From: Scandinavium sp036495715
GTDB lineage: Bacteria > Pseudomonadota > Gammaproteobacteria > Enterobacterales > Enterobacteriaceae
Direction of reading: 5' to 3'
DNA length: 64,000 nt
Assembly: GCA_036495715.1 (NCBI GenBank)
Contig: DASXML010000062.1
Location: forward strand, 1 to 64,000
The position numbers and the translations under genes are program-made. Below are positions 25,926-34,227 of the stretch, in pieces (positions within the stretch are counted from its first letter, which is position 1; every line of letters begins with the position of its first letter). The notes beneath the pieces are model-generated. The model made no database searches. It was given only the letters and a program-made list of their open reading frames with translations, and had not been told where the DNA came from.

Positions 25926-27422
25926 CTAAAATCCCGGTTGATGGTGTTTAAGGGTGTTAACTGCTTTGGTAATTTCCGGTGCCAGCCAGCGATCGTCTTC
26001 CCATGGCGCGACCGTTTCACGCAGCAGCGCGAGGCTTGCCCGCGTGGCCGGAGCCAGTTTTTGTTCGCCGTGGAAATGCAGCGCCTGCGCCGCCAGCAGA
26101 TATTCAATGGCGATGATGTGCCAGAGATTACCGAGCAGCCGTTGCAGCTTGAGCGCGCTGCCGGTGCCGAGGCTCAAATGATCTTCCTGCAACGCAGAGG
26201 TGACGAAGTTGTCGAGCACCGCGGGCTGCGCGAGCTGTTTGTTTTCGCCGCATAACGATGCGGCCACATATTGCGCAATCATCATCCCGGAATTAACGCC
26301 GGGTTTGGCGACCAGAAACGCAGGCAGGCCGCTGACCAGCGGATTGACCAGCCGATCGAGACGGCGCTCGGACATGCTGCCAAGTTCCGCCATCGCAATC
26401 GCCAGTAAATCACAGGCCATCGCCACCGATTCGCCATGCGGATTGGCCTGCGACACCACCCGCCAGTTTTCCGGCGTGCCCAGCACCAATGGATTATCGG
26501 TGCAGGCATTGAGTTCTGTTTCAACCTGCTGGCGCGCGTGGTCGAACTGATCGCGGCACGCGCCGTGAACCTGCGGCATGGAACGCAGGCTCAGCGCATC
26601 CTGAGTGCGAACGCCGACACTTTCCGCCAGCAGCGGGCTGCCACTCAACAGATGGCGTAATCTTGCGCCGCTGTGCTGAATACCGGGGCTGGCTTTCAGC
26701 GCCAGGATCTCTTCGTCAAAAGCAACAATTTGACCGCGCAGGGCTTCAAAGCTCATCGCCCCGGTCACGTCGGCCCAGTCGAGCAGACGCTGCGCATCAT
26801 CGAGCGCCAGACAGGCCATCCCGGTCATACACGGCGTGCCGTTGACCAGACTCAATCCCTCTTTTGCGCCGGGGGCTATCGGTTTCAGCCCCGCTTCCGT
26901 CAGCGCCTGCTGTGCAGGCACAAGGCGTCCCTGCCAGCTCACATCGCCCACGCCCATCAGTGCGAGACCGATGTGCGCCATGTGCGAGAGATAGCCCACC
27001 GAGCCTTGCGACGGCACTTGCGGCGTGATGCGCTGATTGAGAAACGCCAGTAACTGTTCAACTATCGCCGGGGAAATGCCGGATTTACCGTGGCTGTAGT
27101 TGGCAATCGCCGCGCACATGATTGCCCGCGTTTGTGCCTCATCCAGCAACGGGCCAACGCCGCAGGCATGGCTCAACAGCGTATTGCGCGATAACTGCCC
27201 GAGCTGTTCTTCCGGCAGGCTGATGTTGCACAGCGCACCGAGTCCGGTGTTTACGCCATAGGCCACGTGCCCGGTTGCCACAATCAGATTCACGATTTCG
27301 CGGCCCTGCGCGATGCGCGACCAGGCGTGGTCGCTTAAGCATAATGTCGCGTTGCCCCGTGCTACGCTCGCCACATCCTGCCAGCGCAATGGCTTATCGC
27401 CCCACTCCACGGAGGCACTCAC
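25926..27422 (-). CDS. Histidine ammonia-lyase homologue lacking the MIO triad
   Basis: This 498-residue member of the aromatic amino acid lyase family has the fold motifs YGVNTG (Tyr55), SLVNGT and QEDH. The invariant GSVG-ASG-D region that makes the 4-methylideneimidazolone cofactor reads GSVGYLSHM at 141-148, an exact loss of Ala-Ser-Gly. The YSLR active-site Tyr is Leu277, and NFHAEP is NPHGES. Standard deamination of histidine is therefore doubtful. The GTG start shares GTGA with the stop of the upstream ABC ATPase gene, so it is translated with the transporter. It could be a repurposed enzyme or a binding or scaffold protein. Confidence 0.85.
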   Translation of the reverse strand: MSASVEWGDKPLRWQDVASVARGNATLCLSDHAWSRIAQGREIVNLIVATGHVAYGVNTGLGALCNISLPEEQLGQLSRNTLLSHACGVGPLLDEAQTRAIMCAAIANYSHGKSGISPAIVEQLLAFLNQRITPQVPSQGSVGYLSHMAHIGLALMGVGDVSWQGRLVPAQQALTEAGLKPIAPGAKEGLSLVNGTPCMTGMACLALDDAQRLLDWADVTGAMSFEALRGQIVAFDEEILALKASPGIQHSGARLRHLLSGSPLLAESVGVRTQDALSLRSMPQVHGACRDQFDHARQQVETELNACTDNPLVLGTPENWRVVSQANPHGESVAMACDLLAIAMAELGSMSERRLDRLVNPLVSGLPAFLVAKPGVNSGMMIAQYVAASLCGENKQLAQPAVLDNFVTSALQEDHLSLGTGSALKLQRLLGNLWHIIAIEYLLAAQALHFHGEQKLAPATRASLALLRETVAPWEDDRWLAPEITKAVNTLKHHQPGF

Positions 27423-28213
27423 AGCGGCTGCTCCTGGTGGTAGTGGCTGGAAATAAACTGCTGAAAACGCGGCGAACTCTGCTCGCCAAACAGCGCTTCC
27501 GGCGCGCCTTCGCAGTCGATATTGCCCTGATGCATAAACACCACGCGGTTCGACACATGACGGGCAAACCCCAGTTCATGCGTGACCACCAGCATCGTGC
27601 GACCCTCTTCTGCCAGGCTGCGCATCACTTTCAGCACTTCGCCCACCAGTTCTGGATCCAGCGCCGACGTCGGTTCATCAAACAGCATGACATCCGGATC
27701 CATCGCCAGCGCACGCGCAATCGCCACGCGCTGCTGTTGCCCACCGGAAAGCTGCGCCGGGTAATAATCTTTGCGATTCAGCAGGCCCACGCGGTCGAGC
27801 AACCGTTCGGCCTGTTCGATGCATTCGCGTTTATTGCGTTTCAACACGTAGTGCGGGCCTTCAATCACGTTTTGCAGCACCGTCATGTGCGACCACAAAT
27901 TGAAGCTCTGGAACACCATTCCAAGGCGTGAACGCAGGCGTTCAATCTGTTTCGGATTCGCCGCCAACTGATGCCCGCGCGCATGCTGCTTCATTTCAAT
28001 GGTTTCGCCGCCGACGCTGACTACGCCCGCATCGGGCGTTTCCAGCAGATTGATACAGCGCAACAGCGTGCTTTTGCCGGAACCGCTGGCCCCAAGAATC
28101 GAAATCACATCGCCCTTCTGAGCATCAATCGAGATGCCTTTTAACACCTCAAGTGCGCCAAAGGATTTGTGAATACCGCTGACCGACAGGGTGACTGGAC
28201 GCGAATCGTGCAT
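27419..28213 (-). CDS. Polar amino acid ABC transporter, ATPase
   Basis: This 264-residue HisP/GlnQ-type ATPase has Walker A GASGSGKST, signature LSGGQQQRVAIARAL and Walker B MLFDEPTSALDPE, with the SRLGMVFQSFNLWSHM Q-loop. It powers the two permeases encoded upstream. It overlaps the HutH-like gene by four bases and follows the permease gene after 1 base. The gene linkage suggests import of histidine or a related imidazole amino acid. Confidence 0.9.
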   Translation of the reverse strand: MHDSRPVTLSVSGIHKSFGALEVLKGISIDAQKGDVISILGASGSGKSTLLRCINLLETPDAGVVSVGGETIEMKQHARGHQLAANPKQIERLRSRLGMVFQSFNLWSHMTVLQNVIEGPHYVLKRNKRECIEQAERLLDRVGLLNRKDYYPAQLSGGQQQRVAIARALAMDPDVMLFDEPTSALDPELVGEVLKVMRSLAEEGRTMLVVTHELGFARHVSNRVVFMHQGNIDCEGAPEALFGEQSSPRFQQFISSHYHQEQPL

Positions 28214-28214
28214 A

Positions 28215-28946
28215 TTATTCTCCTTTGGTAACAGGCTTGAGCGCGAGGGTGCTCGGGCTCTGGCGGGTATGCGGCGTCAGGCGACGCTCAAGCAGCGCGT
28301 ACAGCTGAACGATAATAAAATTGAGGATCAGGTAGATCGCGGCGGCACAGAGGAACACTTCCATGGTGCGATAGGTGCGCTGAATGATTTGCTGCGCCAC
28401 GCCGGTGACGTCCCAGACGGTGACCAGGCTCGCCAGCGCCGTCGATTTGACCAGCAGAATGGCCTCAGTGGAGTACGCCGGAAGCGCATAACGCAACATC
28501 ACCGGGGCGATAATCCGTCGCAGCAACAGCAGGCGTGACATGCCGCAGGCGCGTCCGGCTTCGATTTGCCCAACCGGAATGGCCAGCAGGCCGCCACGGA
28601 GAATTTCTGCCGTGTACGCCGCGGTACACAACGCCAACGCCAACACCGCACAAATAAAAGGTTCACGCAGTAACGGCCACATAAAGCTGTGGCGAATCAC
28701 GCCAAACTGCCCCAGCCCGTAATAGATCAGGAACAATTGGATCATCAGCGGCGAGCCACGAAACACCAGAATGTAACCGCGAGCGACACTGCTCAGCACC
28801 CGCCACTGGCTCATACGCATCGCCAGGATCCCCAGCGCCAGCACGCCGCCGAGCAGGAATGAGCAGGCGAACAGTCCCAGCGTCACCGGCAGCGCGGCGC
28901 TCAGTTTAAGGAACGTGTCGCCGAGAAAAGCAAAGTCGATAACCAT
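28215..28946 (-). CDS. Polar amino acid ABC transporter, permease (HisM-type)
   Basis: This 243-residue inner-membrane permease has about five helices and the EAA-loop region EAGRACGMSRLLLLRRIIAP. It carries the family signature RGSPLMIQLFLIYYGLGQFG. It pairs with the next permease (9-base gap) as HisQ/HisM pairs do. A ribosome site (AAGGAG) precedes ATG 28946. Confidence 0.9.
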   Translation of the reverse strand: MVIDFAFLGDTFLKLSAALPVTLGLFACSFLLGGVLALGILAMRMSQWRVLSSVARGYILVFRGSPLMIQLFLIYYGLGQFGVIRHSFMWPLLREPFICAVLALALCTAAYTAEILRGGLLAIPVGQIEAGRACGMSRLLLLRRIIAPVMLRYALPAYSTEAILLVKSTALASLVTVWDVTGVAQQIIQRTYRTMEVFLCAAAIYLILNFIIVQLYALLERRLTPHTRQSPSTLALKPVTKGE

Positions 28947-28955
28947 ATGCGCTCC

Positions 28956-29675
28956 TTAAGCCTGGGCCACGGTACGGCGCTGCCATGCGCGGTTTAGACG
29001 GGTTTCAGCCTTGATAAAGGCGCGGTTCGACAGCAGCGTCAGCAGCAAATAGCAGCCGCCACCAATCAGATAGAACAGGAAATAGTCACGCGTCGATCCC
29101 GCCGCTATCTGGCTGGCACGCATCAGTTCGACGATGCCAGTCACCGACACCAGCGCCGAATCTTTCAGGCTCATCTGCCAGACGTTCGACAACCCCGGCA
29201 AGGCGTAGCGGAAAATCTGCGGCAGCATCACGCGCTGAAGAATGCGCCAGCGCGGCATACCGATGGCCAATGCGGCCTCCACTTCGCCGGGTAAAAGCGC
29301 CAGACGCGCGGCGCGATACACCTCGGCCTGATACGACGCAGAAATCAGGCCAATCGCCAGCGCGCCAATCAGGAACGGCGGCACTTCGATAAAGCCGCTT
29401 GCGCCGAACATCTGGCCTATCAGCGACACCAGACCGGAGCCGCCAAAATAAAACAGATAGATAATCAGCAGTTCAGGAATACCGCGAAACACCACGGAAT
29501 AGGCCGAACCCAACAACCGTGCGGGCGCACGCGGTGACAGTTTGGCGGAGGCAATCACCCCACCGACTACCGCGCCGACCAGCAGCGCGGCAACCGACAG
29601 CAGCAGCGTGGTCAGCGTAGCGCTGAGGATCAGTCGTCCCCAGCCGTCTTCTCCCAGCCCCAGTAAATTCATCAT
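28956..29675 (-). CDS. Polar amino acid ABC transporter, permease (HisQ-type)
   Basis: This 239-residue inner-membrane permease has the signature FRGIPELLIIYLFYFGGSGL and the EAA-loop VEAALAIGMPRWRILQRVMLP. It is the first permease after the binding protein gene (12-base gap). With the second permease it forms the membrane channel of a histidine/lysine/arginine/ornithine-type importer. Confidence 0.9.
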   Translation of the reverse strand: MMNLLGLGEDGWGRLILSATLTTLLLSVAALLVGAVVGGVIASAKLSPRAPARLLGSAYSVVFRGIPELLIIYLFYFGGSGLVSLIGQMFGASGFIEVPPFLIGALAIGLISASYQAEVYRAARLALLPGEVEAALAIGMPRWRILQRVMLPQIFRYALPGLSNVWQMSLKDSALVSVTGIVELMRASQIAAGSTRDYFLFYLIGGGCYLLLTLLSNRAFIKAETRLNRAWQRRTVAQA

Positions 29676-29687
29676 CTTGACCCTCGC

Positions 29688-30533
29688 TTACGGCGTGACG
29701 TCGGCTTTGAACCATTTCTCGCTCAGTTTTTTCACCGTGCCGTCCGCCAGCGCAGCCTTGATTGCGGTGTCGAGTTTGGCTTTCAGGTCGGCATCTGCCG
29801 GGCGCACGCCCATCGCTTCGCCCTCGCCCCAAATCGGGCCAGCCAGTTGTGGGCCGCTGAACGTCAGGTTGCTGTTTTCCGGGCGGGAAAGCGTGGAGTT
29901 GGCGAAGGTGATGTCGTCGAACACCGCGTCGATACGCTCAGACTGCAAATCAAGGATCGCATCTGCGGAATTGTTGTATTCACGAATGTCGGCGACATCT
30001 TTGAAGTATTTATCGATGAACGGGGTATAAACCGTGCCGGAGGCGATGCCGATGGTTTTGCCTTTCAGCGCCGCTTTCAGAGGGGCAATCGCCGCCTGAA
30101 TCTCTTTTTCGTCGTCATGCAGCTTGATAGCCGGTGCGGCGGGCAGCAGATTACCTTTCACAGTGATGAACGAGGCTGGCGTCGCGGCGTAAGGCACGGT
30201 GAAGCTGACCACTTTTTTGCGGTCTGGCGTTATCACAATTGCATCCATGATCACGTCATATTTCCCGGCGTTTAGCCCGGCAATCATCCCATCCCAGTTC
30301 TGCACCACCAGCTTGCACTGGATGCCCATGCGCTGACACAGATTCTCCATCAGCTCTGGCTCAAAACCGCTCAGTTTGCCGCCCGGCAGCGTCAGGTTCC
30401 ACGGTTCGTATCCGCCTTCTGTCGCGATGGTTATCGACTTCCACTCTTTGGCATACGCGCTCCCGGCGCTCAACAGTAGCCCTGAAAGCAGAGTGGTCAG
30501 ACAGATCCCGCGAAAAGTGGTGCGCTGCTTCAT
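29688..30533 (-). CDS. Polar amino acid ABC transporter, periplasmic binding protein
   Basis: This 281-residue solute-binding protein (family 3, HisJ/ArgT-like) has a signal peptide cleaved after about residue 28 (SAYA). Mature motifs include ATEGGYEPWNLT, GFEPELMENLCQRMG and DAIVITPDRKKVVSFTVPY. It is the first gene of the minus-strand hut-like operon. ATG 30533 is chosen because AGGAG lies about seven bases upstream. The ligand is inferred, from the neighbours, to be histidine or another imidazole amino acid. Confidence 0.88.
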   Translation of the reverse strand: MKQRTTFRGICLTTLLSGLLLSAGSAYAKEWKSITIATEGGYEPWNLTLPGGKLSGFEPELMENLCQRMGIQCKLVVQNWDGMIAGLNAGKYDVIMDAIVITPDRKKVVSFTVPYAATPASFITVKGNLLPAAPAIKLHDDEKEIQAAIAPLKAALKGKTIGIASGTVYTPFIDKYFKDVADIREYNNSADAILDLQSERIDAVFDDITFANSTLSRPENSNLTFSGPQLAGPIWGEGEAMGVRPADADLKAKLDTAIKAALADGTVKKLSEKWFKADVTP

Positions 30534-30601
30534 GATGATTCTCCTGATTTCATTAGCGTGTTTCATGCTGTGTGGCATGGCGAGCAACAAATGACAGAAC
30601 A

Positions 30602-30611
30602 TGTATATACA
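30602..30611. promoter_or_regulatory. Candidate HutC-type operator, site 1
   Basis: The perfect palindrome TGTATATACA lies in the divergent gap between the binding-protein gene and hutD. It matches the TTGTATATACAA-like sequence bound by GntR-type HutC repressors. A TTGACT hexamer five bases later could be the -35 of hutD. Confidence 0.5.
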
Positions 30612-30742
30612 ACCATTGACTTTGCATCACACTCGTCGAATGATGGATTTGTGAGCCACGTTGTAAATAATTTGTAATCAAAATGAATCGCAAATGTGGC
30701 ATTAGAGCAGTTTGATGTGCAGAAAACCAGGGAGCAAGTACC

Positions 30743-31285
30743 ATGATTACGGCCTTTCAGATAAACACGCTGCCGGTGACTCGCTGGAAAAACGGCGGCG
30801 GGGAAACCCGTGAAATTGTCAGTCATCCTTCGCCGGATGCGCCTTTCTTGTGGCGGGCCAGCATCGCCACGCTCAGCGCCGACGGCCCTTTCTCGCTGTT
30901 TCCCGGCGTAGATCGGGTGATTATGTTGCTGGAGGGTGCGCCGCTGTGGTTACGCGGCGGTGAAATCAATCATCATCTGAAACCGTGGCAGCCCTGGGCA
31001 TTTGCCGGGGAATGGCCGCTGACATCTGAAGGGATTACGCGGGCGGGACTGGATTTCAACATTATGATCCAGCGCGACCGCGCGACAGCCCGCGTCAATG
31101 TGGTGACGACGGAATGCGCTGCTGACGAAAACGGCGTGGCGTATGTGCTACAAGGTGTCTGGAAAATGGCCGGTGAACGCTATGAAGCGGGCAGCGGGAT
31201 CCATTGGCAAGATGAACGTGCGGGTGCGCTGCTGCCGCTCACCGACGATGCCACGCTGTTACTGGCCGAAATCACGATTATCTAA
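30743..31285 (+). CDS. hutD: HutD/Ves family protein
   Basis: This 180-residue cupin-like protein of the HutD/Ves family has the conserved N-terminal LPVTRWKNGGGETREI and LPGVDR-like (here FPGVDRVIMLLEG) motif. In pseudomonads HutD tempers expression of histidine utilisation genes, possibly by binding a hut metabolite. It lies divergent from the transporter-hutH operon and 170 bases before hutU. GGGAG precedes ATG 30743. Confidence 0.88.
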   Translation: MITAFQINTLPVTRWKNGGGETREIVSHPSPDAPFLWRASIATLSADGPFSLFPGVDRVIMLLEGAPLWLRGGEINHHLKPWQPWAFAGEWPLTSEGITRAGLDFNIMIQRDRATARVNVVTTECAADENGVAYVLQGVWKMAGERYEAGSGIHWQDERAGALLPLTDDATLLLAEITII

Positions 31286-31346
31286 TCATCTGTTTTCATT
31301 GATTTTTCAAATCTTAACTGTGATCGGGTCATCAATCTTAATTGAG

Positions 31347-31357
31347 TTGTATAGACA
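31347..31357. promoter_or_regulatory. Candidate HutC-type operator, site 2
   Basis: TTGTATAGACA lies about 100 bases before hutU and closely resembles site 1 and the TTGTATAGACAAG type of hut operator described for Klebsiella. Finding it at both divergent promoters suggests shared control by a HutC encoded elsewhere. Confidence 0.45.
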
Positions 31358-31454
31358 GGAATGTACATTATGGCTTTTATTGTTACATATTCATAACAAA
31401 CGCCGCAGCGTTTGTCCGATAACCGACACGACTCTGAATCAGGAAGGAATGACC

Positions 31455-33134
31455 ATGCCTCAGACCACCGCCCTCTCCCGTACGGTACGCGCGCCTCATG
31501 GCGATAAACTCCACTGCGCCAACTGGCTGATTGAAGCCGCCTACCGCATGATCCAGAACAACCTCGACCCGGACGTGGCCGAGCGTCCGGAAGATTTGGT
31601 GGTGTACGGTGGCATCGGCAAAGCGGCGCGTAACTGGGAATGCTTCGAACAGATCCTGCGCTCGCTGGAGTGTTTGCAGCCGGAAGAAACGCTTGTTATC
31701 CAGTCCGGTAAACCGGTGGCGGTGTTTCGCACCCACGCCGATGCACCGCGCGTGTTGCTGGCAAACTCTAATCTCGTGCCGCACTGGGCGAACTGGGATC
31801 ACTTCCACGAACTCGATAAAGCCGGGCTGATGATGTACGGTCAGATGACCGCCGGTTCGTGGATTTACATCGGTGCGCAGGGCATCGTGCAAGGCACGTT
31901 TGAAACCTTTGCCGAAGCGGGTCGTCAGCATTACAACGGTGACCTCAGCGGCAAATGGATCCTGACCGCAGGCCTCGGCGGAATGGGCGGTGCACAACCG
32001 CTGGCGGGCGTGCTGGCGGGTGCGTCGGTGCTGGCTATTGAGTGTCAGGAATCGCGTATTGATTTCCGGATCCGCACCCGTTATGTCGATTACAAAGCAA
32101 CGAACCTAGACCAGGCGCTGGCGCTGATTGCCGATGCCACAGCGAAGAAAAAAGCGATTTCCGTCGGCCTGCTCGGTAATGCGGCTGAGATTCTGCCGGA
32201 GCTGGTGAAGCGCGCCAACGCAGGTGGAATGCGCCCGGATATCGTTACCGATCAGACGTCGGCCCATGACCCAATCAACGGCTATTTACCGGCAGGCTGG
32301 AGCGTCAACCGCTGGCTGGACGAACGTGAAACGCAGCCTAAAGCGGTCGAAAAAGCCGCGCGCGCCTCGATGGCGGTACACGTGCAGGCGATGCTCGATT
32401 TCCATCACATGGGCGTGCCCACCGTCGATTACGGCAACAACATTCGCCAGGTGGCGCTGGATGAAGGCGTTAAAAATGCCTTTGATTTCCCAGGCTTCGT
32501 GCCGGCTTACATTCGCCCGCTGTTCTGCGAAGGCAAAGGTCCGTTCCGCTGGGTGGCACTGTCGGGTGATGAAGAAGACATTCGCAAAACCGACGCCAAA
32601 CTGAAAGAACTGTTCCCGGACAACACTCACCTGCACCGCTGGCTCGATATGGCGCAAGAGCGTATTGCCTTCCAGGGCTTACCGGCACGTATCTGCTGGC
32701 TGGGCCTCGGCGAGCGCCATCTGGCGGGTCTGGCGTTCAACGAAATGGTGCGTAACGGCGAACTGAAAGCGCCGATTGTGATTGGGCGTGATCATCTCGA
32801 CTGCGGTTCGGTGGCCTCACCCAACCGTGAAACCGAATCGATGAAAGACGGCTCTGATGCGGTGTCCGATTGGCCATTGCTGAACGCCCTGCTCAACACC
32901 GCAGGCGGTGCGACCTGGGTGAGTTTGCATCACGGCGGCGGCGTTGGTATGGGCTTCTCCCAGCATTCCGGGGTGGTGATTGTCTGCGATGGCACGCCGG
33001 AAGCCGATAAACGTCTGGCACGCGTCCTGTGGAACGATCCGGCAACCGGCGTTATGCGTCACGCCGATGCGGGCTATGAACAAGCCGTAGAATGCGCGAA
33101 GAAACATGAATTGAATTTGCCGATGATTCGTTAA
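31455..33134 (+). CDS. hutU: Urocanate hydratase
   Basis: This 559-residue enzyme is of normal urocanase length. It adds water to urocanate to give imidazolonepropionate with tightly bound NAD as electrophile. The NAD-binding TAGLGGMGGAQPLAG, the active-site Cys414 in GLPARICWLG, and the GRDHLDCGSVASPNRETESM region are all intact. ATG 31455 is favoured over ATG 31449 because AGGAAGGA is then at normal spacing. hutI and hutG, needed for the next steps, are absent from the window. Confidence 0.95.
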   Translation: MPQTTALSRTVRAPHGDKLHCANWLIEAAYRMIQNNLDPDVAERPEDLVVYGGIGKAARNWECFEQILRSLECLQPEETLVIQSGKPVAVFRTHADAPRVLLANSNLVPHWANWDHFHELDKAGLMMYGQMTAGSWIYIGAQGIVQGTFETFAEAGRQHYNGDLSGKWILTAGLGGMGGAQPLAGVLAGASVLAIECQESRIDFRIRTRYVDYKATNLDQALALIADATAKKKAISVGLLGNAAEILPELVKRANAGGMRPDIVTDQTSAHDPINGYLPAGWSVNRWLDERETQPKAVEKAARASMAVHVQAMLDFHHMGVPTVDYGNNIRQVALDEGVKNAFDFPGFVPAYIRPLFCEGKGPFRWVALSGDEEDIRKTDAKLKELFPDNTHLHRWLDMAQERIAFQGLPARICWLGLGERHLAGLAFNEMVRNGELKAPIVIGRDHLDCGSVASPNRETESMKDGSDAVSDWPLLNALLNTAGGATWVSLHHGGGVGMGFSQHSGVVIVCDGTPEADKRLARVLWNDPATGVMRHADAGYEQAVECAKKHELNLPMIR

Positions 33135-33156
33135 GCTCAGCGACGTTTCAATAATA

Positions 33157-33188
33157 ATCGGGGTCAGGTTACTGGCTCCGATTTTTTA
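33157..33188 (+). terminator. Terminator of hutU
   Basis: An 11-bp stem, ATCGGGGTCAG paired with CTGGCTCCGAT and closed with two G-U pairs, is followed by TTTTTT. Confidence 0.8.
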
Positions 33189-33354
33189 TATCCATCCAGT
33201 ACATGCACGACTATTTTTCCACTTTATGGCTGCGTAGTTTTCGATTGAAAAAATAGATAGTGGTTAGTATCAGGCAATCATAAATTACATTCTCTCAATT
33301 GTTACCGGCGTAATATTTCCATCTCATTCGTTTATTTAACAAGCTGATGCAAAA

Positions 33355-33717
33355 ATGTCGTGGAATAAACATAACGCCGTATCCTACGCGCGGAGTCACG
33401 CAGGAGCGGGGAGTCAGGGCCGATGCGCTCACTTTGTTAGCAATGCGATTCGGCATGGTGGCGTAAAAATCTCCAACACCCGAGAAGCGAAAGATATGGG
33501 CTATAACTTGAGTGCAGCGGGCTTTAAGGAAGTGCATGACAATCCCAAGGAAGGAGATATCGCCGTTATACAGCCCATCCCTGGGCATCCGTCCGGACAT
33601 ACATGCATCTATAACGGCGCCGGGATATGGTATTCAGACTTTGTTCAGCGCACGATGTACCCCGGGCTTGGTTACAGAAAAATTCACCCGGCATTTAAAA
33701 TTTACAGGCATTACTGA
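33355..33717 (+). CDS. Small Cys-His amidase, probable peptidoglycan-degrading effector
   Basis: This 120-residue protein has no signal peptide and a CHAP/NlpC-like papain fold. It has Cys24 in QGRCAHFV, His82 in HPSGHTCIY and Asp95 in YSDFVQR. It resembles phage-type and type VI secretion peptidoglycan amidases. The stop codon abuts the start of a secreted DUF3828-like protein, the usual effector-immunity order. The pair is more AT-rich than the hut and dbpA genes around it, suggesting transfer. No secretion or phage genes are nearby. The ribosome site is weak. Confidence 0.7.
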   Translation: MSWNKHNAVSYARSHAGAGSQGRCAHFVSNAIRHGGVKISNTREAKDMGYNLSAAGFKEVHDNPKEGDIAVIQPIPGHPSGHTCIYNGAGIWYSDFVQRTMYPGLGYRKIHPAFKIYRHY

Positions 33718-34176
33718 ATGAATAAGTTAAATGCAGCATTCATGCTCCTCATATCCAGTACAGCCAGTACAGCCAGTACTGCACCTCAGTCCGCCCTTGA
33801 GTTCAATAAATGGTATCTTGAGAAATTTCAGAACACCGATGAATATACGGTTGGCAGCAAAGCGATTGAAAAGTTTGTTATGGCTGACACACTTAAAATC
33901 CTACGAAAAAATGATGCAGACACTTGGGCGTACGAGAAAAAAACGGGCGATATGCCCGATTTTGCTTACGATGCAGATTACTTCACAAAAACGCAGGACA
34001 TCTCAGAAGACTGGCCCAGTAACATTACTCTGGTCAGTGAGCTTAAAGACCCGATTTGCTACAACGTTTATCTTGCATTCGGCAAGGATAAAAAACACAT
34101 CCTGGCTGATTGCATGGTAAAGGACGGCAACACATGGAAGGTACGAAGCGTGACGAAGATTTCTGACGACCAGTGA
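33718..34176 (+). CDS. Secreted DUF3828-like protein, probable immunity partner
   Basis: This 152-residue protein has an N-terminal signal segment (about 1-22) and a DUF3828-type domain marked by FNKWYLEKF near the start and WKVRSV near the end. Two Cys (PICYNVY, LADCMV) could form a disulfide in the periplasm. It starts directly after the amidase stop codon (TGA-ATG), which implies coupled synthesis. A periplasmic location is where an immunity protein against a wall amidase would be needed. The role is inferred. Confidence 0.65.
   Translation: MNKLNAAFMLLISSTASTASTAPQSALEFNKWYLEKFQNTDEYTVGSKAIEKFVMADTLKILRKNDADTWAYEKKTGDMPDFAYDADYFTKTQDISEDWPSNITLVSELKDPICYNVYLAFGKDKKHILADCMVKDGNTWKVRSVTKISDDQ
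33755..33780. repeat. 9-bp tandem repeat in the signal-peptide coding region
   Basis: The unit CCAGTACAG is repeated nearly three times and encodes the Ser-Thr-Ala repeats of the DUF3828-like protein's signal peptide. Unit length is a multiple of three, so copy-number change would lengthen or shorten the signal peptide in frame. Confidence 0.7.
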
Positions 34177-34181
34177 GCAAA

Positions 34182-34208
34182 AGAAAAAACGCCACCCGGC
34201 GGGTGGCG
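34182..34208 (-). terminator. Terminator of dbpA
   Basis: The 8-bp stem CGCCACCC/GGGTGGCG (34190-34208) has a three-base loop and on the minus strand is followed by TTTTTTCTTTT. It may also stop the plus-strand pair. Confidence 0.85.
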
Positions 34209-34227
34209 TCTGACATTCTGGCAACGC

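Noticed and set aside
31143..31454. N-terminal extension of hutU into hutD
   Set aside because: The extension is out of frame with hutD, unlike any urocanase, and a good ribosome site sits directly before ATG 31455.
33355..34176. Whole type VI secretion or prophage locus
   Set aside because: Only the two-gene pair is present; no structural, baseplate, integrase or terminase gene is seen on either side.
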